From NCBI GenBank assembly GCA_012719175.1, contig JAAYAX010000013.1, forward strand, positions 62,001 through 126,000: a stretch of 64,000 bases of DNA, written 5' to 3'. A program made the position numbers and the translations under genes. Shown here one piece after another: positions 24,704 to 33,610 of this stretch (within the stretch, counting starts at the first letter, position 1; each line of letters opens with the position of its first letter). The stretch is from Methanomassiliicoccus sp. (lineage in GTDB: Archaea > Thermoplasmatota > Thermoplasmata > Methanomassiliicoccales > Methanomassiliicoccaceae). Below the pieces are notes generated by a model. It worked only from the letters and a program-made list of their open reading frames with translations. It was not told the DNA's origin and did no database searches.

Positions 24704-26431
24704 ATGAAGACCCTTTACATTCACTCTGACTACCTGGAGTACGCTGTGAAGAAGCCTACTCCCGTCGCCGACCAGATCACCGAGGATGAGAAGCAAGGTC
24801 GGTTCGAGGAGGTCCTGGTAGCCTTCATCAGCGTGGAGAAGGAGGACGAGAGCGATCCTGAGGCCATAGCAAAGAAGGTCACCGATGACCTGGTGCAGGT
24901 CTCCAAGAAGGTCGGTGCGGACACCATCGTCCTATACCCCTACGCTCACCTGTCCTCCTCGTTGTCCTCCCCGGACGTTGGGAAGAAGATGCTCCGGACC
25001 ATGGAAGCGATCCTTCAAGAGAAGGGCCTAAAGGCCCATCGCGCGCCGTTCGGCTGGTACAAGTCATTCAAGATAAGCTGCAAGGGGCACCCCCTATCTG
25101 AACTGTCCAGGGAGATGCGCCTCGAGGCCAAGAAGGTCGAGGTGGAGAAGTACGATCCATCGGTGATGCTGAAGCAGATATCCAAGACCAAGCTGAGCAA
25201 GGGTGACCTCAAGGAGAACGATCACCGCATCATCGGCCAGAAACTGGACCTGTTCAGCTTCTACGACGTTGCACCAGGAATGGTTTTCTGGCACCCTAAG
25301 GGGCTGATCATACGCAACGCACTCATCGATTTCTGGAGGGCAGAGCACAGGAAGGCCGGTTACGTGGAGATAAAGACCCCGCAGGTCATGAGCGATGTCC
25401 TGTGGAAGACCTCCGGCCACTGGGAGCATTACAAGGACAACATCTTCCTCACCAACTACGATGACCGCCAATTCGTGGTCAAGCCCATGAACTGTCCCGG
25501 GGGTATACTGGTGTTCAACAGCAAGGACCGCAGCTACCGGGAACTGCCAATGAGAGTAGGGGAGATGGGGGAGGTCCACAGAGTGGAGCTTTCCGGCGTC
25601 CTCTCTGGGCTCTTCAGGGTCATCCAGTTCACCCAGGATGACGCGCATGTTTACTGCACGGAGGAGCAGCTGGAATCCGAGATCAATGGTATCATCGAGC
25701 TGGTCAGCAAGTTCTACCAGCTCTTCGGTTTCCAATACCGCATGGAGCTGTCCACCAGGCCCGAGAACTTCATGGGGCAGATGGAGCAGTGGAACAAGGC
25801 AGAGAGCCTCCTACGGAAGGTCCTGGACGATAGAGGCGCCAAATATGAGGTCAACGAGGGAGATGGAGCGTTCTACGGACCCAAGATAGATTTCAAGATC
25901 AAGGACTCGCTGGGAAGGGAGTGGCAGACCGCCACCATCCAGGTGGACTTCCAGATGCCTGAGAGGTTCCAGATAAAGTACGTAGGGGACGATGGCAAGG
26001 ACCACCGCCCCATCATGCTCCACCGTACCATCTATGGCTCCCTGGAGAGGTTCATAGGCATACTCATCGAGCACTACAACGGCAACTTCCCCCTCTGGTT
26101 GGCCCCGGTGCAGCTGCGCGTTATCTCCTTCAAGGATGACAATGCCAAGTCCGCCAAGGAGATCCACGATAGGCTGTTCGACCTCGGTTACCGTGTGGAT
26201 CTGGACCTCAGCTACGGTACCGTGGAGGGTAAGGTCAGGGATGCGGAGCTGCAGAAGATACCGTACATCATCGTGATCGGGGACAAGGAGGAGCAGAACG
26301 GCACCCTGGCGGTTAGGAAGCATGGTGTCAAGGGAGCCAAGTTCGGCGTGAAGTTCGAGGACTTTGTCGCCCAGTTGGCAGCAGAGAACAGCCCCTCAGG
26401 GGCGTCTGACGACACGAAGGTGCTGCACTAG
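24704..26431 (+). CDS. thrS: Threonyl-tRNA synthetase, archaeal type
   Basis: 575 residues. Residues about 1-140 are the archaea-specific editing domain (starts MKTLYIHSDYLEYAV), unrelated to the bacterial one and homologous to D-Tyr-tRNA deacylase. The class II core follows: zinc ligands in KPMNCPGG and SGHWEHY, motif 2 near RVIQFTQDDAHVYC, motif 3 in HRTIYGSLERFIG, then the anticodon-binding domain from LWLAPVQLRVI. It charges tRNA-Thr; a tRNA-Thr gene is also in this window. Box A (GTAAATATAC) about 25 bases upstream points to a leaderless message. Confidence 0.96.
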   Translation: MKTLYIHSDYLEYAVKKPTPVADQITEDEKQGRFEEVLVAFISVEKEDESDPEAIAKKVTDDLVQVSKKVGADTIVLYPYAHLSSSLSSPDVGKKMLRTMEAILQEKGLKAHRAPFGWYKSFKISCKGHPLSELSREMRLEAKKVEVEKYDPSVMLKQISKTKLSKGDLKENDHRIIGQKLDLFSFYDVAPGMVFWHPKGLIIRNALIDFWRAEHRKAGYVEIKTPQVMSDVLWKTSGHWEHYKDNIFLTNYDDRQFVVKPMNCPGGILVFNSKDRSYRELPMRVGEMGEVHRVELSGVLSGLFRVIQFTQDDAHVYCTEEQLESEINGIIELVSKFYQLFGFQYRMELSTRPENFMGQMEQWNKAESLLRKVLDDRGAKYEVNEGDGAFYGPKIDFKIKDSLGREWQTATIQVDFQMPERFQIKYVGDDGKDHRPIMLHRTIYGSLERFIGILIEHYNGNFPLWLAPVQLRVISFKDDNAKSAKEIHDRLFDLGYRVDLDLSYGTVEGKVRDAELQKIPYIIVIGDKEEQNGTLAVRKHGVKGAKFGVKFEDFVAQLAAENSPSGASDDTKVLH

Positions 26432-26456
26432 GCTCTTAAGGAGTTCTCGTTCTCTC

Positions 26457-26510
26457 CGAGGGAGCTTTCCCTTTGTGGAAAGAAGCTTCCCTGGCATCAT
26501 CTTTTTACTA
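26457..26510 (+). terminator. Hairpin plus T-run after thrS
   Basis: GGGAGCTTTCC and GGAAAGAAGCTTCCC form an imperfect stem shortly after the thrS stop, followed by a CTTTTTA tract near 26501. This fits transcription termination before nikR. Confidence 0.5.
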
Positions 26511-26578
26511 TTGGCCAAGGTGAGGGAAGAGACCGCGGTTCGATGGATCGGTCTGATCGTACTATTTTAAAATTTTTA

Positions 26579-26589
26579 TTAATGATTAA
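26579..26589. promoter_or_regulatory. Short palindrome upstream of nikR
   Basis: TTAATGATTAA is a perfect 11-base palindrome in a very AT-rich stretch about 50 bases before the nikR ATG, just upstream of a box A (TTTTTATTAG, about 26605-26614). Position suits autoregulation by NikR, but it is shorter than known bacterial NikR operators. Confidence 0.3.
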
Positions 26590-26635
26590 CAACTTTCGGC
26601 CATATTTTTATTAGGCCTGCGGTCGATACCATGCC

Positions 26636-27028
26636 ATGCGCAAGATGGCGGTCATCAGCGTCTCCCTGAACGAGAAGAACCTCGAAGTGCTTGACAAGAT
26701 GGAGAAGGAGCTGGGGCTGGCAGGAAGGAGCGAGGCCATCAGGGCTTGCCTCAGAGCAGCGGAGGCGGAACTGAAGGAGAGGGCGTCCCTCACTGGAGAG
26801 GTGGAAGGCGTTCTGATAACCGTCCATCGTAAAAGGGATGAGCAGAACTTCGAGGAGTCGGTGCACCATCACACCGACATAATATCCACGCAGCTGCATT
26901 CCCATCTTAAGAACGGAAAATGCCTTGATGTCATACTTATTAAAGGGGATGCGGAGAGCGTCAAGAGCCTCATGGACGATTTCCATAAGGATAAGGACCT
27001 CGAGTACCTCAAGTTCATACAGTCGTGA
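26636..27028 (+). CDS. nikR: Nickel-responsive transcriptional regulator NikR
   Basis: 130 residues. A ribbon-helix-helix DNA-binding domain (residues 1-50, ISVSLNEKNLEVLDKME, GRSEAIRACLR) is joined to an ACT-like metal domain. The four high-affinity nickel ligands fall at the spacing of the E. coli protein: His, then +11 His, +13 His and +19 Cys (within HHHTDIISTQLHSH and NGKC). NikR represses nickel uptake or nickel-enzyme genes when nickel is abundant. Its place just before the [NiFe] ech operon, separated by one other regulator, suits nickel-linked control of hydrogenase or transport genes. Confidence 0.93.
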   Translation: MRKMAVISVSLNEKNLEVLDKMEKELGLAGRSEAIRACLRAAEAELKERASLTGEVEGVLITVHRKRDEQNFEESVHHHTDIISTQLHSHLKNGKCLDVILIKGDAESVKSLMDDFHKDKDLEYLKFIQS

Positions 27029-27148
27029 TCCTGTCCACCTCCCCACCCCCACGTGATGGTGTAGCGGCATTGCGATGACCTTGAAAAAATAATTAAGACC
27101 ACTCATGGCGCAGAAAAGATTTTGACCTGACAATAATATTGGGAGCGG

Positions 27149-28081
27149 ATGGACGAAAAGGACCTGAGGCTTTTTCAGCTTCTGCTCATCAACAACAGGA
27201 TCACGCATCGGGAGATGGCCCATGAGCTGGGGATCTCCGTGCCCTCGGTCCACAGACGCCTTCAGAACCTCATAGACCAGGGGATCGTCACCAAGTTCAC
27301 CGCCAATATTTCTTCTGGCTACCTCAGAGCTGTTCCCGTTAAGATCATGGGGGTCAGCGAGTCCCTGTCCATAAATGGCCATATGAAGGAACCGACCGAA
27401 AGGAGCTTCACGGAGAAGGTATATCAATTCGGATCGAACGCCCTGGTCATAACTCTGTTACTGAAAGGTCTGGATGACCTTGGGCCCTCCGTGGAACGTA
27501 TCCGGGAGAACCTGGAGATAAGGGAGCTCAGCGTGGTCATACCCTCCAGGGCGACCTCGGCCAACATACCGGTCCATCACAAATATACCGGCACCAAGCC
27601 TCTCACATTACTGGATTATCGCATCATAGCGGCACTGCACGATGATGCAAGGAAACCCCTGAACGAGGTAGCTGATGATCTCGATGTCTCCGTGAAGACG
27701 GTCAGGCGTCACTTTGACACCATGGTGGAGCAAGGGTCCATTGAGCTTAGCACCAATTGGATGCCAGAAAGGACCTCCGGTATCTACTCCCTTGTTCATA
27801 TCGAGCTGCGGCCGGGTGAGAACAAGGGCCGATACATCGCCCGCTTGAACGACAGGTTCGGCCCTCGTATACTCGTAGGATTGGAGTCCAGCAACCTTCC
27901 TGATCTGGTCGTCCTCAGCTGCTGGTCCCCCACCATGGATAAGCATATGGAGATGGTGGAGGACATATCCAATGATGAGGAGACCGTTCTCACCTTTTCC
28001 AGGATCATTCGCAGCACCTGGTTGTTCAAAACGTGGAGGAACAAGCTATTGCAGGAAAGGATCGCCGGGCCTTGGCACTAG
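27149..28081 (+). CDS. Double-HTH AsnC/Lrp-like transcription regulator
   Basis: 310 residues with two winged-helix modules of the AsnC type: residues about 1-55 (RITHREMAHELGISVPSVHRRL) and about 155-210 (KPLNEVADDLDVSVKTVRRHF), each followed by an alpha/beta region. The architecture (HTH-x-HTH-x) is known in archaeal regulators of this kind, whose ligands are unknown. Ribosome site GGGAGC precedes the ATG. It lies between nikR and ech on the same strand with its own promoter region and terminator, so it is a candidate regulator of the ech operon. Confidence 0.82.
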   Translation: MDEKDLRLFQLLLINNRITHREMAHELGISVPSVHRRLQNLIDQGIVTKFTANISSGYLRAVPVKIMGVSESLSINGHMKEPTERSFTEKVYQFGSNALVITLLLKGLDDLGPSVERIRENLEIRELSVVIPSRATSANIPVHHKYTGTKPLTLLDYRIIAALHDDARKPLNEVADDLDVSVKTVRRHFDTMVEQGSIELSTNWMPERTSGIYSLVHIELRPGENKGRYIARLNDRFGPRILVGLESSNLPDLVVLSCWSPTMDKHMEMVEDISNDEETVLTFSRIIRSTWLFKTWRNKLLQERIAGPWH

Positions 28082-28086
28082 CTCGC

Positions 28087-28127
28087 CCGGCAGCTTGCTG
28101 GCTTGCGTTAATCCATTCCCTTTTTTT
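28087..28127 (+). terminator. Hairpin and T7 run after the double-HTH regulator
   Basis: CCGGC (28087-28091) pairs with GCTGG (28097-28101) including one G-T pair, followed by seven T at 28121-28127. It separates the regulator gene from ech. Confidence 0.5.
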
Positions 28128-28158
28128 ATTGACCGATGAAAAAAAGGAGCATTCCTCC

Positions 28159-28254
28159 TCACTTTTTGTTCCTCTTCTTCTTTTCAGCGGCTAACACGAG
28201 TTTATGCTCGGTCAGACCGATGAAAGCCGTGAGGAATAGGAATGACCCGAACAC
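28159..28254 (-). CDS. Possible 31-residue membrane miniprotein
   Basis: A minus-strand frame from GTG at 28254 encodes a hydrophobic stretch (VFGSFLFLTAFIGL) followed by a basic tail ending KKKRNKK, the layout of a single-pass membrane peptide. The frame is open further upstream but without an ATG. No clear ribosome site was found, so this may be chance. It lies in the gap between the regulator and echA. Confidence 0.25.
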   Translation of the reverse strand: MFGSFLFLTAFIGLTEHKLVLAAEKKKRNKK

Positions 28255-28368
28255 GGGAACACCAATCCTCCCATCGCCTTGAAGGAGCTTCGTCGATGGG
28301 AGAGCCAGCGGTTGAAGGTCAGATGGCCTTGAAGGGGGGCGAGTATAGTTCAGGGACGGTGAGCTGCA

Positions 28369-30240
28369 TTGGATGAACTTATCCTCGACCTGCTGGTGGC
28401 CTTTCTTATCGTTGCTCCTGTCGTGGGAGCTCTGGTCTGCCTTTACCTGCGAAAGCTGCCAGCGATAGGAAAGGCGGTCGGAGCGGTCTCCGTGCTTATG
28501 GCAATATCTGCTCTAGCCCTTCTATCGATAGTGGTGACAGCAGGGCCGATCGTCCGGGATGCGTATGGTCTTGAAACGATCAGCGTAGGAATAACGATCC
28601 TGGACCTCATACTCATGCTCGCATTCTTATACATCTCCTGGAAGGCAAAGAGCGCCCTGGCGGGAGTGTTCGCCGGCCTCCAGCTCGTTGTCCTCACTGC
28701 CATGGAGGTGGGCGGTGTCAGTGAGCATGGGGCAGCTATGAATGTTGATCAGCTAAGTGTGATGATGGCGTTCATCACCTCGGTCATAGGGTCCATAATA
28801 TGCGTTTTCGCGGTCAGGTACATGACCCACTATGAGGACCATGGGCGGTTCTTCGCTGTGATGCTGCTGTTCCTGGGGGCGATGAACGGGGCGGTCTTCT
28901 CCAACAACCTGCTGTGGCTGTTCTTCTTCTGGGAGGTCACCACGCTGTGTTCGTACCTTCTAATAGGCCATACCGGTACGAAAGATGCCCGAAGGTCCGC
29001 GGTCACTGCGGCCGAATACACTCTAGGGGGCGGGCTGGCCCTGGCCGTGGGGATCCTGCTGTGCCACTCCCTATTCGGTACGGTGTTCATCGACCAGATA
29101 CCTGAGGGAGCGGCATTAGGCAGGCTGGCCTTTCTACCTCTGGCGCTCATGGCCGTGGCCGCTTTCACCAAGTCGGCCCAGATCCCATTCCAGAAGTGGC
29201 TGCTGGGTGCCATGGTGGCGCCGACCCCGGTCTCGGCCCTACTGCACTCGGCAACCATGGTCAACCTGGGAGTCTACCTCCTGCTGAGGCTGGCTCCCAA
29301 GCTTCAGGGCAGCGGAGCGCTTTCGACGATAGTGGCACTGGTGGGGGTCATCTCCTTCGTTATCACGGCCGTTCTAGCCATGACCCAGAGCAACGCCAAG
29401 CGCGTGCTGGCCTACTCCACAATCAGCAACCTGGGTTTGATCGTGGCGTGCGCAGGCCTGGGTACGTCCCTGGCCCTGACGGCGGCGATGCTCCTCCTGG
29501 TCTTCCATGCCATATCCAAGGCCCTCCTCTTCATGTCCGTCGGCGTCATTAAGGAACGGACAGGGTCGGAGGAGATCGATGCCATGGAGGGCCTCCGGGA
29601 CTCCATGCCGCTGGTGTCCGCGATGGTCCTGGTGGGCGTGTCCATGATGGTCATGCCCCCCTTCGGGATGTTCGCGTCCAAGTGGCTGCTCAGCGAGGCC
29701 GTTGCCTCCCATCCCTTGATCGCGCTGCTACTGGTCCTGGGCTTCGGGGCCACCCTGGTCTATTACGCGAAATGGCTAGGGAGGATCTTCACAGGCGGCA
29801 TCAGGAGGGACCGTCTCCAGCGGGACGGGACCCCCCGGACGTATGCTGCGACCCTGATGGCGACGGCCACGGTCGGTATACTGGCGACCGTCCTGATGGG
29901 TCCGCTCCTAGATGGTCTCATCAATCCCTATGTCTCCAGGGTCTTCGAGCCCGCCCTTCAAATGGGCGAGTGGGGACTGTTCACGACCATGGGCCTGTTC
30001 CCCATGGTGGCCCTTGTCGTCCTTGCAGCCCTGCTGGTGATTGTGGTCATACTGCCACGGAGGGCGCCACAGGTCCGGGAGGTCTACACATGCGGGGAAG
30101 GCAGCGACGTCCAAGTCGGTACGTTCTACTACTGGACGGAAGCGAAGGTGGCAAAGATCACTTGGACGGCCAACATGCTGATGGCGCTCCTGATCATCGT
30201 CATGGTGTTCTCTCCGCTCATCCAGGAGGTGGCAGCGTGA
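28369..30240 (+). CDS. echA: Ech hydrogenase subunit A (NuoL/Mrp antiporter-like)
   Basis: 623 residues with about 14-16 membrane helices. The start is TTG, supported by GGTGAG six bases before it; no in-frame ATG is nearby. The proton-channel core is typical of NuoL/MrpA/HyfB proteins: LWLFFFWEVTTLCSYLLIGH with its glutamate, then a lysine helix (FTKSAQIPFQKWLLGAMVAPTPVSALLHSATMV region). It would pump ions when ferredoxin reduces protons, or drive the reverse. It is first of six tightly overlapping genes whose order matches echABCDEF of Methanosarcina. Confidence 0.92.
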   Translation: MDELILDLLVAFLIVAPVVGALVCLYLRKLPAIGKAVGAVSVLMAISALALLSIVVTAGPIVRDAYGLETISVGITILDLILMLAFLYISWKAKSALAGVFAGLQLVVLTAMEVGGVSEHGAAMNVDQLSVMMAFITSVIGSIICVFAVRYMTHYEDHGRFFAVMLLFLGAMNGAVFSNNLLWLFFFWEVTTLCSYLLIGHTGTKDARRSAVTAAEYTLGGGLALAVGILLCHSLFGTVFIDQIPEGAALGRLAFLPLALMAVAAFTKSAQIPFQKWLLGAMVAPTPVSALLHSATMVNLGVYLLLRLAPKLQGSGALSTIVALVGVISFVITAVLAMTQSNAKRVLAYSTISNLGLIVACAGLGTSLALTAAMLLLVFHAISKALLFMSVGVIKERTGSEEIDAMEGLRDSMPLVSAMVLVGVSMMVMPPFGMFASKWLLSEAVASHPLIALLLVLGFGATLVYYAKWLGRIFTGGIRRDRLQRDGTPRTYAATLMATATVGILATVLMGPLLDGLINPYVSRVFEPALQMGEWGLFTTMGLFPMVALVVLAALLVIVVILPRRAPQVREVYTCGEGSDVQVGTFYYWTEAKVAKITWTANMLMALLIIVMVFSPLIQEVAA

Positions 30241-31109
30241 GCTCCTCCTTCGAGCAGATAGCCCTCCTGGCCCTATGGGCGGCGGTCCCGCTGCTGGTCG
30301 GTGTGCTGCTAGGCCTAGATCGGGTCCTGACGGCCCGCCTGCAGGGGCGCCAGGGTCCCTCGGTCCTGCAGTCACTACGCGACCTGACGAAGCTGCTGCA
30401 TAAGAAAGGGAGCTACGTGAACGGCTCTCAGGCCATGTTCGCCTACGGGGCCCTGGTCCTACAAGCATCGGCAGCCCTGGTGCTGATCATGGGAAGCGAC
30501 GTCCTCACCGCCTTCCTCCTATCGGGGGTGGGCTGCTTCCTCATGGTCATGGCCGCCCTCTCGGTGCGATCACCATACTCCCATCTGGGAGCCCAGCGCG
30601 AGCTGGTGCAGATGATGGCCACGGAACCGGTGGTCATGATGATCGTGCTATCCTTAGGATATGCCAGCGGTTCGTTCCTGGGCTCAGATATGGATGAGAT
30701 GCTGGTCCTGACCCTGCCGCTAGCAGCGGCGTCTATGGTGCCAGTGCTCCTCATCAGGCTGGAGAAATCGCCTTACGACATCGCCACCGCGCACTCGGAG
30801 ATCGTCTCCGGACCCTACGTGGAGTTCTCCGGCAGGGGGCTGGGCATCACCAAACTGGCCCACTGGTTCGAACTGGCAGTGATGTTCGGGATCCTGCTGC
30901 TCCTCTTCCGCCTGCCCGACCCCGCGCTGGACCTGGCGGTCAAGGCAATGGTGGTACTCGCGGTGGTCGTTATGACGGCCGTTATCGACAACACAACTGC
31001 AAGGCTTACCCGTTGGAGGATGCTCCGCTTCAGCCTCACCTTCTGTCTGGGAGCGGTGATGCTCAATATGATCGTCCTCTACCTGGTCAATACTGGGGTG
31101 ATACAGTGA
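30237..31109 (+). CDS. echB: Ech hydrogenase subunit B (NuoH-like)
   Basis: About 290 residues from a GTG that overlaps the echA stop by four bases. It belongs to the NuoH/HyfC membrane-arm family: GRQGPSVLQSLRDLTKLLHKK near residue 40 and the acidic loop EKSPYDIATAHSEIVSGPYVEFSG near residue 180, which faces the soluble arm. It links the catalytic module to the antiporter subunit. Eight or so hydrophobic helices are visible. Overlap with echC (four bases) shows one transcript. Confidence 0.92.
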   Translation: MSSSFEQIALLALWAAVPLLVGVLLGLDRVLTARLQGRQGPSVLQSLRDLTKLLHKKGSYVNGSQAMFAYGALVLQASAALVLIMGSDVLTAFLLSGVGCFLMVMAALSVRSPYSHLGAQRELVQMMATEPVVMMIVLSLGYASGSFLGSDMDEMLVLTLPLAAASMVPVLLIRLEKSPYDIATAHSEIVSGPYVEFSGRGLGITKLAHWFELAVMFGILLLLFRLPDPALDLAVKAMVVLAVVVMTAVIDNTTARLTRWRMLRFSLTFCLGAVMLNMIVLYLVNTGVIQ

Positions 31110-31552
31110 AGGGAAGAAGAGAGGCGAGATCGCCATGGATACTGCACTTCGACACAGGATCGTGCAACGGGTGCGATATCGAGATATGGGCGCTGCTGAC
31201 GCCGAAGTACGATGTGGAGAGGTTTGGGATGATGAACAAGGGTAACCCCAAGCACGCCGACATACTGCTGGTCACAGGTCCAGTGACGACGAAATGCGCT
31301 CCGCGGCTGAGGAACCTGTACGAGCAGATGCCAAATCCCAAGCTGGTGGTGGCCTGCGGTGACTGCGCTTCTACGGGCGCCCCCTTCGTGGGTTGCTATA
31401 ACACCTGCGGGGGCGTGGACTCGGTCATTCCCGTGGACGTGTACGTCCCTGGCTGTGCCTGCCGTCCCGAGGTCCTCATCGACGGAGTGGTCATGGCCGT
31501 GAACAAGTGGAGGGAGATCACCAGCGTTTCGTCCGAGGGGGCGAGAGCATGA
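31106..31552 (+). CDS. echC: Ech hydrogenase small subunit C (NuoB-like)
   Basis: About 148 residues from a GTG overlapping the echB stop. Cysteines for the proximal [4Fe-4S] cluster are in SCNGCDIE, CGDCASTG and VPGCACRPE, matching the NuoB/HyfI family. It relays electrons between the ferredoxin-like subunit and the nickel site of EchE. The length is normal for this group 4 small subunit, which lacks the signal peptide of uptake hydrogenases. Confidence 0.94.
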   Translation: MKGRREARSPWILHFDTGSCNGCDIEIWALLTPKYDVERFGMMNKGNPKHADILLVTGPVTTKCAPRLRNLYEQMPNPKLVVACGDCASTGAPFVGCYNTCGGVDSVIPVDVYVPGCACRPEVLIDGVVMAVNKWREITSVSSEGARA

Positions 31553-31878
31553 GCGGATGCTCCAACACCGAGACGGTCGCGAGGGTCGCTGCCATGATGA
31601 GGGAGAAGGATACACGCCTGGTGACCATCGTGGCCGCGGATGATGGTGAAGGCACCGCGGAGCTCATCTACATCATGGACAGGAGAGGTGAGCTCATCAA
31701 ACTCCGCGTCCGCTGCCGCTGGGACGAGGAGCTGGAGAGCCTATCGCCAGAGTACAAGGGAGCGGAGAACATGGAGAGGGAGATGATGGATCTGCTGGGA
31801 CTGAGCTTCCAGGGGGTGCAGGGAGGACTGTTCCTGGGACCGGGAGGCCAGCCCCCGCTAAGGACACAGGGAGAGTGA
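31549..31878 (+). CDS. echD: Ech hydrogenase subunit D (NuoC-like)
   Basis: About 109 residues, starting at an ATG that overlaps the echC stop by four bases. It is a short relative of the 30-kDa NuoC subunit: a beta strand pair (RLVTIVAADDGEGTAELIYIMD, KLRVRCRWDEELESLSPEYKGAENMEREMMDLLGL) with the conserved acidic ERE helix that binds the large subunit. It is less conserved than its neighbours, so its name relies partly on position between echC and echE. Confidence 0.85.
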   Translation: MSGCSNTETVARVAAMMREKDTRLVTIVAADDGEGTAELIYIMDRRGELIKLRVRCRWDEELESLSPEYKGAENMEREMMDLLGLSFQGVQGGLFLGPGGQPPLRTQGE

Positions 31879-31882
31879 TGAT

Positions 31883-32950
31883 ATGAGCAGGACGACACTG
31901 ATACCTTTCGGGCCGCAGCACCCTGCGTTCCTGGAGCCGCTGAACCTCAGCCTGAAGCTGAGCGAGGAGACCGTCATAGGGGTGGAGATCAACTATGGAT
32001 ACAACCACCGTGGCCTAGAGAAGGCGCTGACCAGCGACTTCCGCAGGAGCATCTACATGTGCGAGAGGGTGTGTGGCATATGCTCCTTCTTCCACTCCAC
32101 CGCCTACTGCCAGTCCCTGGAGTCCCTGTTCCAGGCCGAGGTGCCGGAGAGGGCACGGTACATCCGCACGATCATGATGGAAAGCCAGCGACTGACGTCG
32201 CACCTCCTGGCCCTGGGCCACACCGCCGAGGCCATCGGTTACGAGAGCCTGTTCATGCAGCTCTTCCGGGAGAGGGAGTCCATCATGCGCATGGTCAATG
32301 ACATATCCGGGAACCGGGTGCATTACAGCATGAACACCATCGGAGGGGTCAGGAGGGACATCTCCGCGGAGCAGCAGGCGGACGTGATCACCAAACTGGA
32401 TGGTCTGGAAGTTCGTTTCCAGGAGCTTGCCGAGATCTTTGAGAAGGACCCCACCATAAGGGCACGCACGGTTGGCAAGGGTGTGCTCACCGAGGAGATG
32501 GCGCGCAACTACGGCGTAGTTGGTCCTGTGGCCCGGGCCAGCGGTCTCGCCCAGGACCTCAGGGATACATATAGCCAGGGTCTGAACTTCCATCTGGTGG
32601 TGAGAGAGGAAGGGGATGCCTATGCCCGCAGCATGGTCAGGGTGGAGGAGGTCCTCCGATCGATAGACCTGATACGTCAGACGGTGTCGGAGCTACCGGG
32701 CGGACCTCTGCAAGCCCCGGTAAAGGGTAATCCCAAGGGCGAGGCCTTCACTCGGCTGGAGGCGCCTCGCGGGGAGCTGCTCTACTATGTCAAGGCCAAA
32801 GGAACGGCGGACCTGGAGCGCATCAAGATCAAGACCCCGGCGTTCGTGAACGTGGCCGCACTGTCGGCCATGGTCCCCGGCTGCGAGATGGCGGACATAC
32901 CTGTGATCACCGTTTCTGTGGACCCCTGCATATGCTGCACGGAGAGGTGA
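31883..32950 (+). CDS. echE: Ech hydrogenase large subunit E ([NiFe] catalytic)
   Basis: 355 residues. Both nickel-ligating cysteine pairs are present: RVCGICSFFHS near residue 60 and DPCICCTER at the very C-terminus. This distinguishes a working hydrogenase from the related NuoD/FpoD subunits, which lack them. The protein ends right after the second motif, as in other Ech large subunits that have no cleavable C-terminal peptide. It reduces protons or oxidises H2 with ferredoxin as partner. Starts four bases after echD. Confidence 0.95.
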   Translation: MSRTTLIPFGPQHPAFLEPLNLSLKLSEETVIGVEINYGYNHRGLEKALTSDFRRSIYMCERVCGICSFFHSTAYCQSLESLFQAEVPERARYIRTIMMESQRLTSHLLALGHTAEAIGYESLFMQLFRERESIMRMVNDISGNRVHYSMNTIGGVRRDISAEQQADVITKLDGLEVRFQELAEIFEKDPTIRARTVGKGVLTEEMARNYGVVGPVARASGLAQDLRDTYSQGLNFHLVVREEGDAYARSMVRVEEVLRSIDLIRQTVSELPGGPLQAPVKGNPKGEAFTRLEAPRGELLYYVKAKGTADLERIKIKTPAFVNVAALSAMVPGCEMADIPVITVSVDPCICCTER

Positions 32951-32954
32951 GCAT

Positions 32955-33320
32955 ATGGCCATGCTGTCCATAGTGCTGAGGAACCTGATCACTGGACCGG
33001 TAACGACAAGATATCCTGAAGGGCCTGCGGACATACCCGAAGGCAACAGAGGCAGGGTCGATTGGAACATGGAAGCTTGTACCCTCTGCGGGCTCTGCCA
33101 GAAACGCTGCCCAACCCTAGCCGTCAAGGTCGACAGGAGGGCAGGGACCACCACCATGGAGGTGTTCCGCTGCATCGCCTGCGGGGTGTGTGTCGATGTC
33201 TGCCCTCAGGATTCCATATCTATGGTCATAGGGACCTCGCGACCGGGATACATCAAGGAAGTTCGGACATACATAAAGGAGGTGACGGAAGAGCGGGCCG
33301 AAGACCGCCCGCAGCCCTAG
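32955..33320 (+). CDS. echF: Ech hydrogenase ferredoxin-like subunit F
   Basis: 121 residues with two [4Fe-4S] motifs: CTLCGLCQKRCPT and CIACGVCVDVCPQ. It is the NuoI-like electron entry of the complex, taking electrons from soluble ferredoxin. The N-terminus lacks membrane helices and the C-terminus is acidic and short. It is the last gene of the operon; a stop codon is followed by about 290 gene-free bases. Confidence 0.93.
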   Translation: MAMLSIVLRNLITGPVTTRYPEGPADIPEGNRGRVDWNMEACTLCGLCQKRCPTLAVKVDRRAGTTTMEVFRCIACGVCVDVCPQDSISMVIGTSRPGYIKEVRTYIKEVTEERAEDRPQP

Positions 33321-33610
33321 GGCGTGATACATTGTAGATGGGAGCGCTGTTCACCGTTAAGCGACGTGGAATCCTTTCCCTGCGCTCCCCAAAATATTTC
33401 TGATACCCGGTCGGACCTGGGCCATTCGACCCGTCCATGAAGTAGGGAGAATCACCCTCCTTAAAGAGCCTGGGTCCCATTGTCACAGGAAGCCGGGAGT
33501 CGGACCATTGATGAAGGTCGATCGTCACAGTTCAGAGCTCGCGAACGTCCCCCCTCACACCTAGGGCGTTCCCTGTGAACATTGCTCCTCATATCGAGAA
33601 GCTACATATC
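33321..33610. other. Gene-free gap with inverted repeats after ech
   Basis: No gene was found. GGGAGCGC (33340-33347) and GCGCTCCC (33382-33389) are perfect eight-base arms around a 34-base loop; GTCGGACC occurs twice (near 33411 and 33496); and a smaller GGGAG/CTCCC-like repeat lies near 33450. The first repeat could be an operon-end structure but lacks a T-run. Confidence 0.4.
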
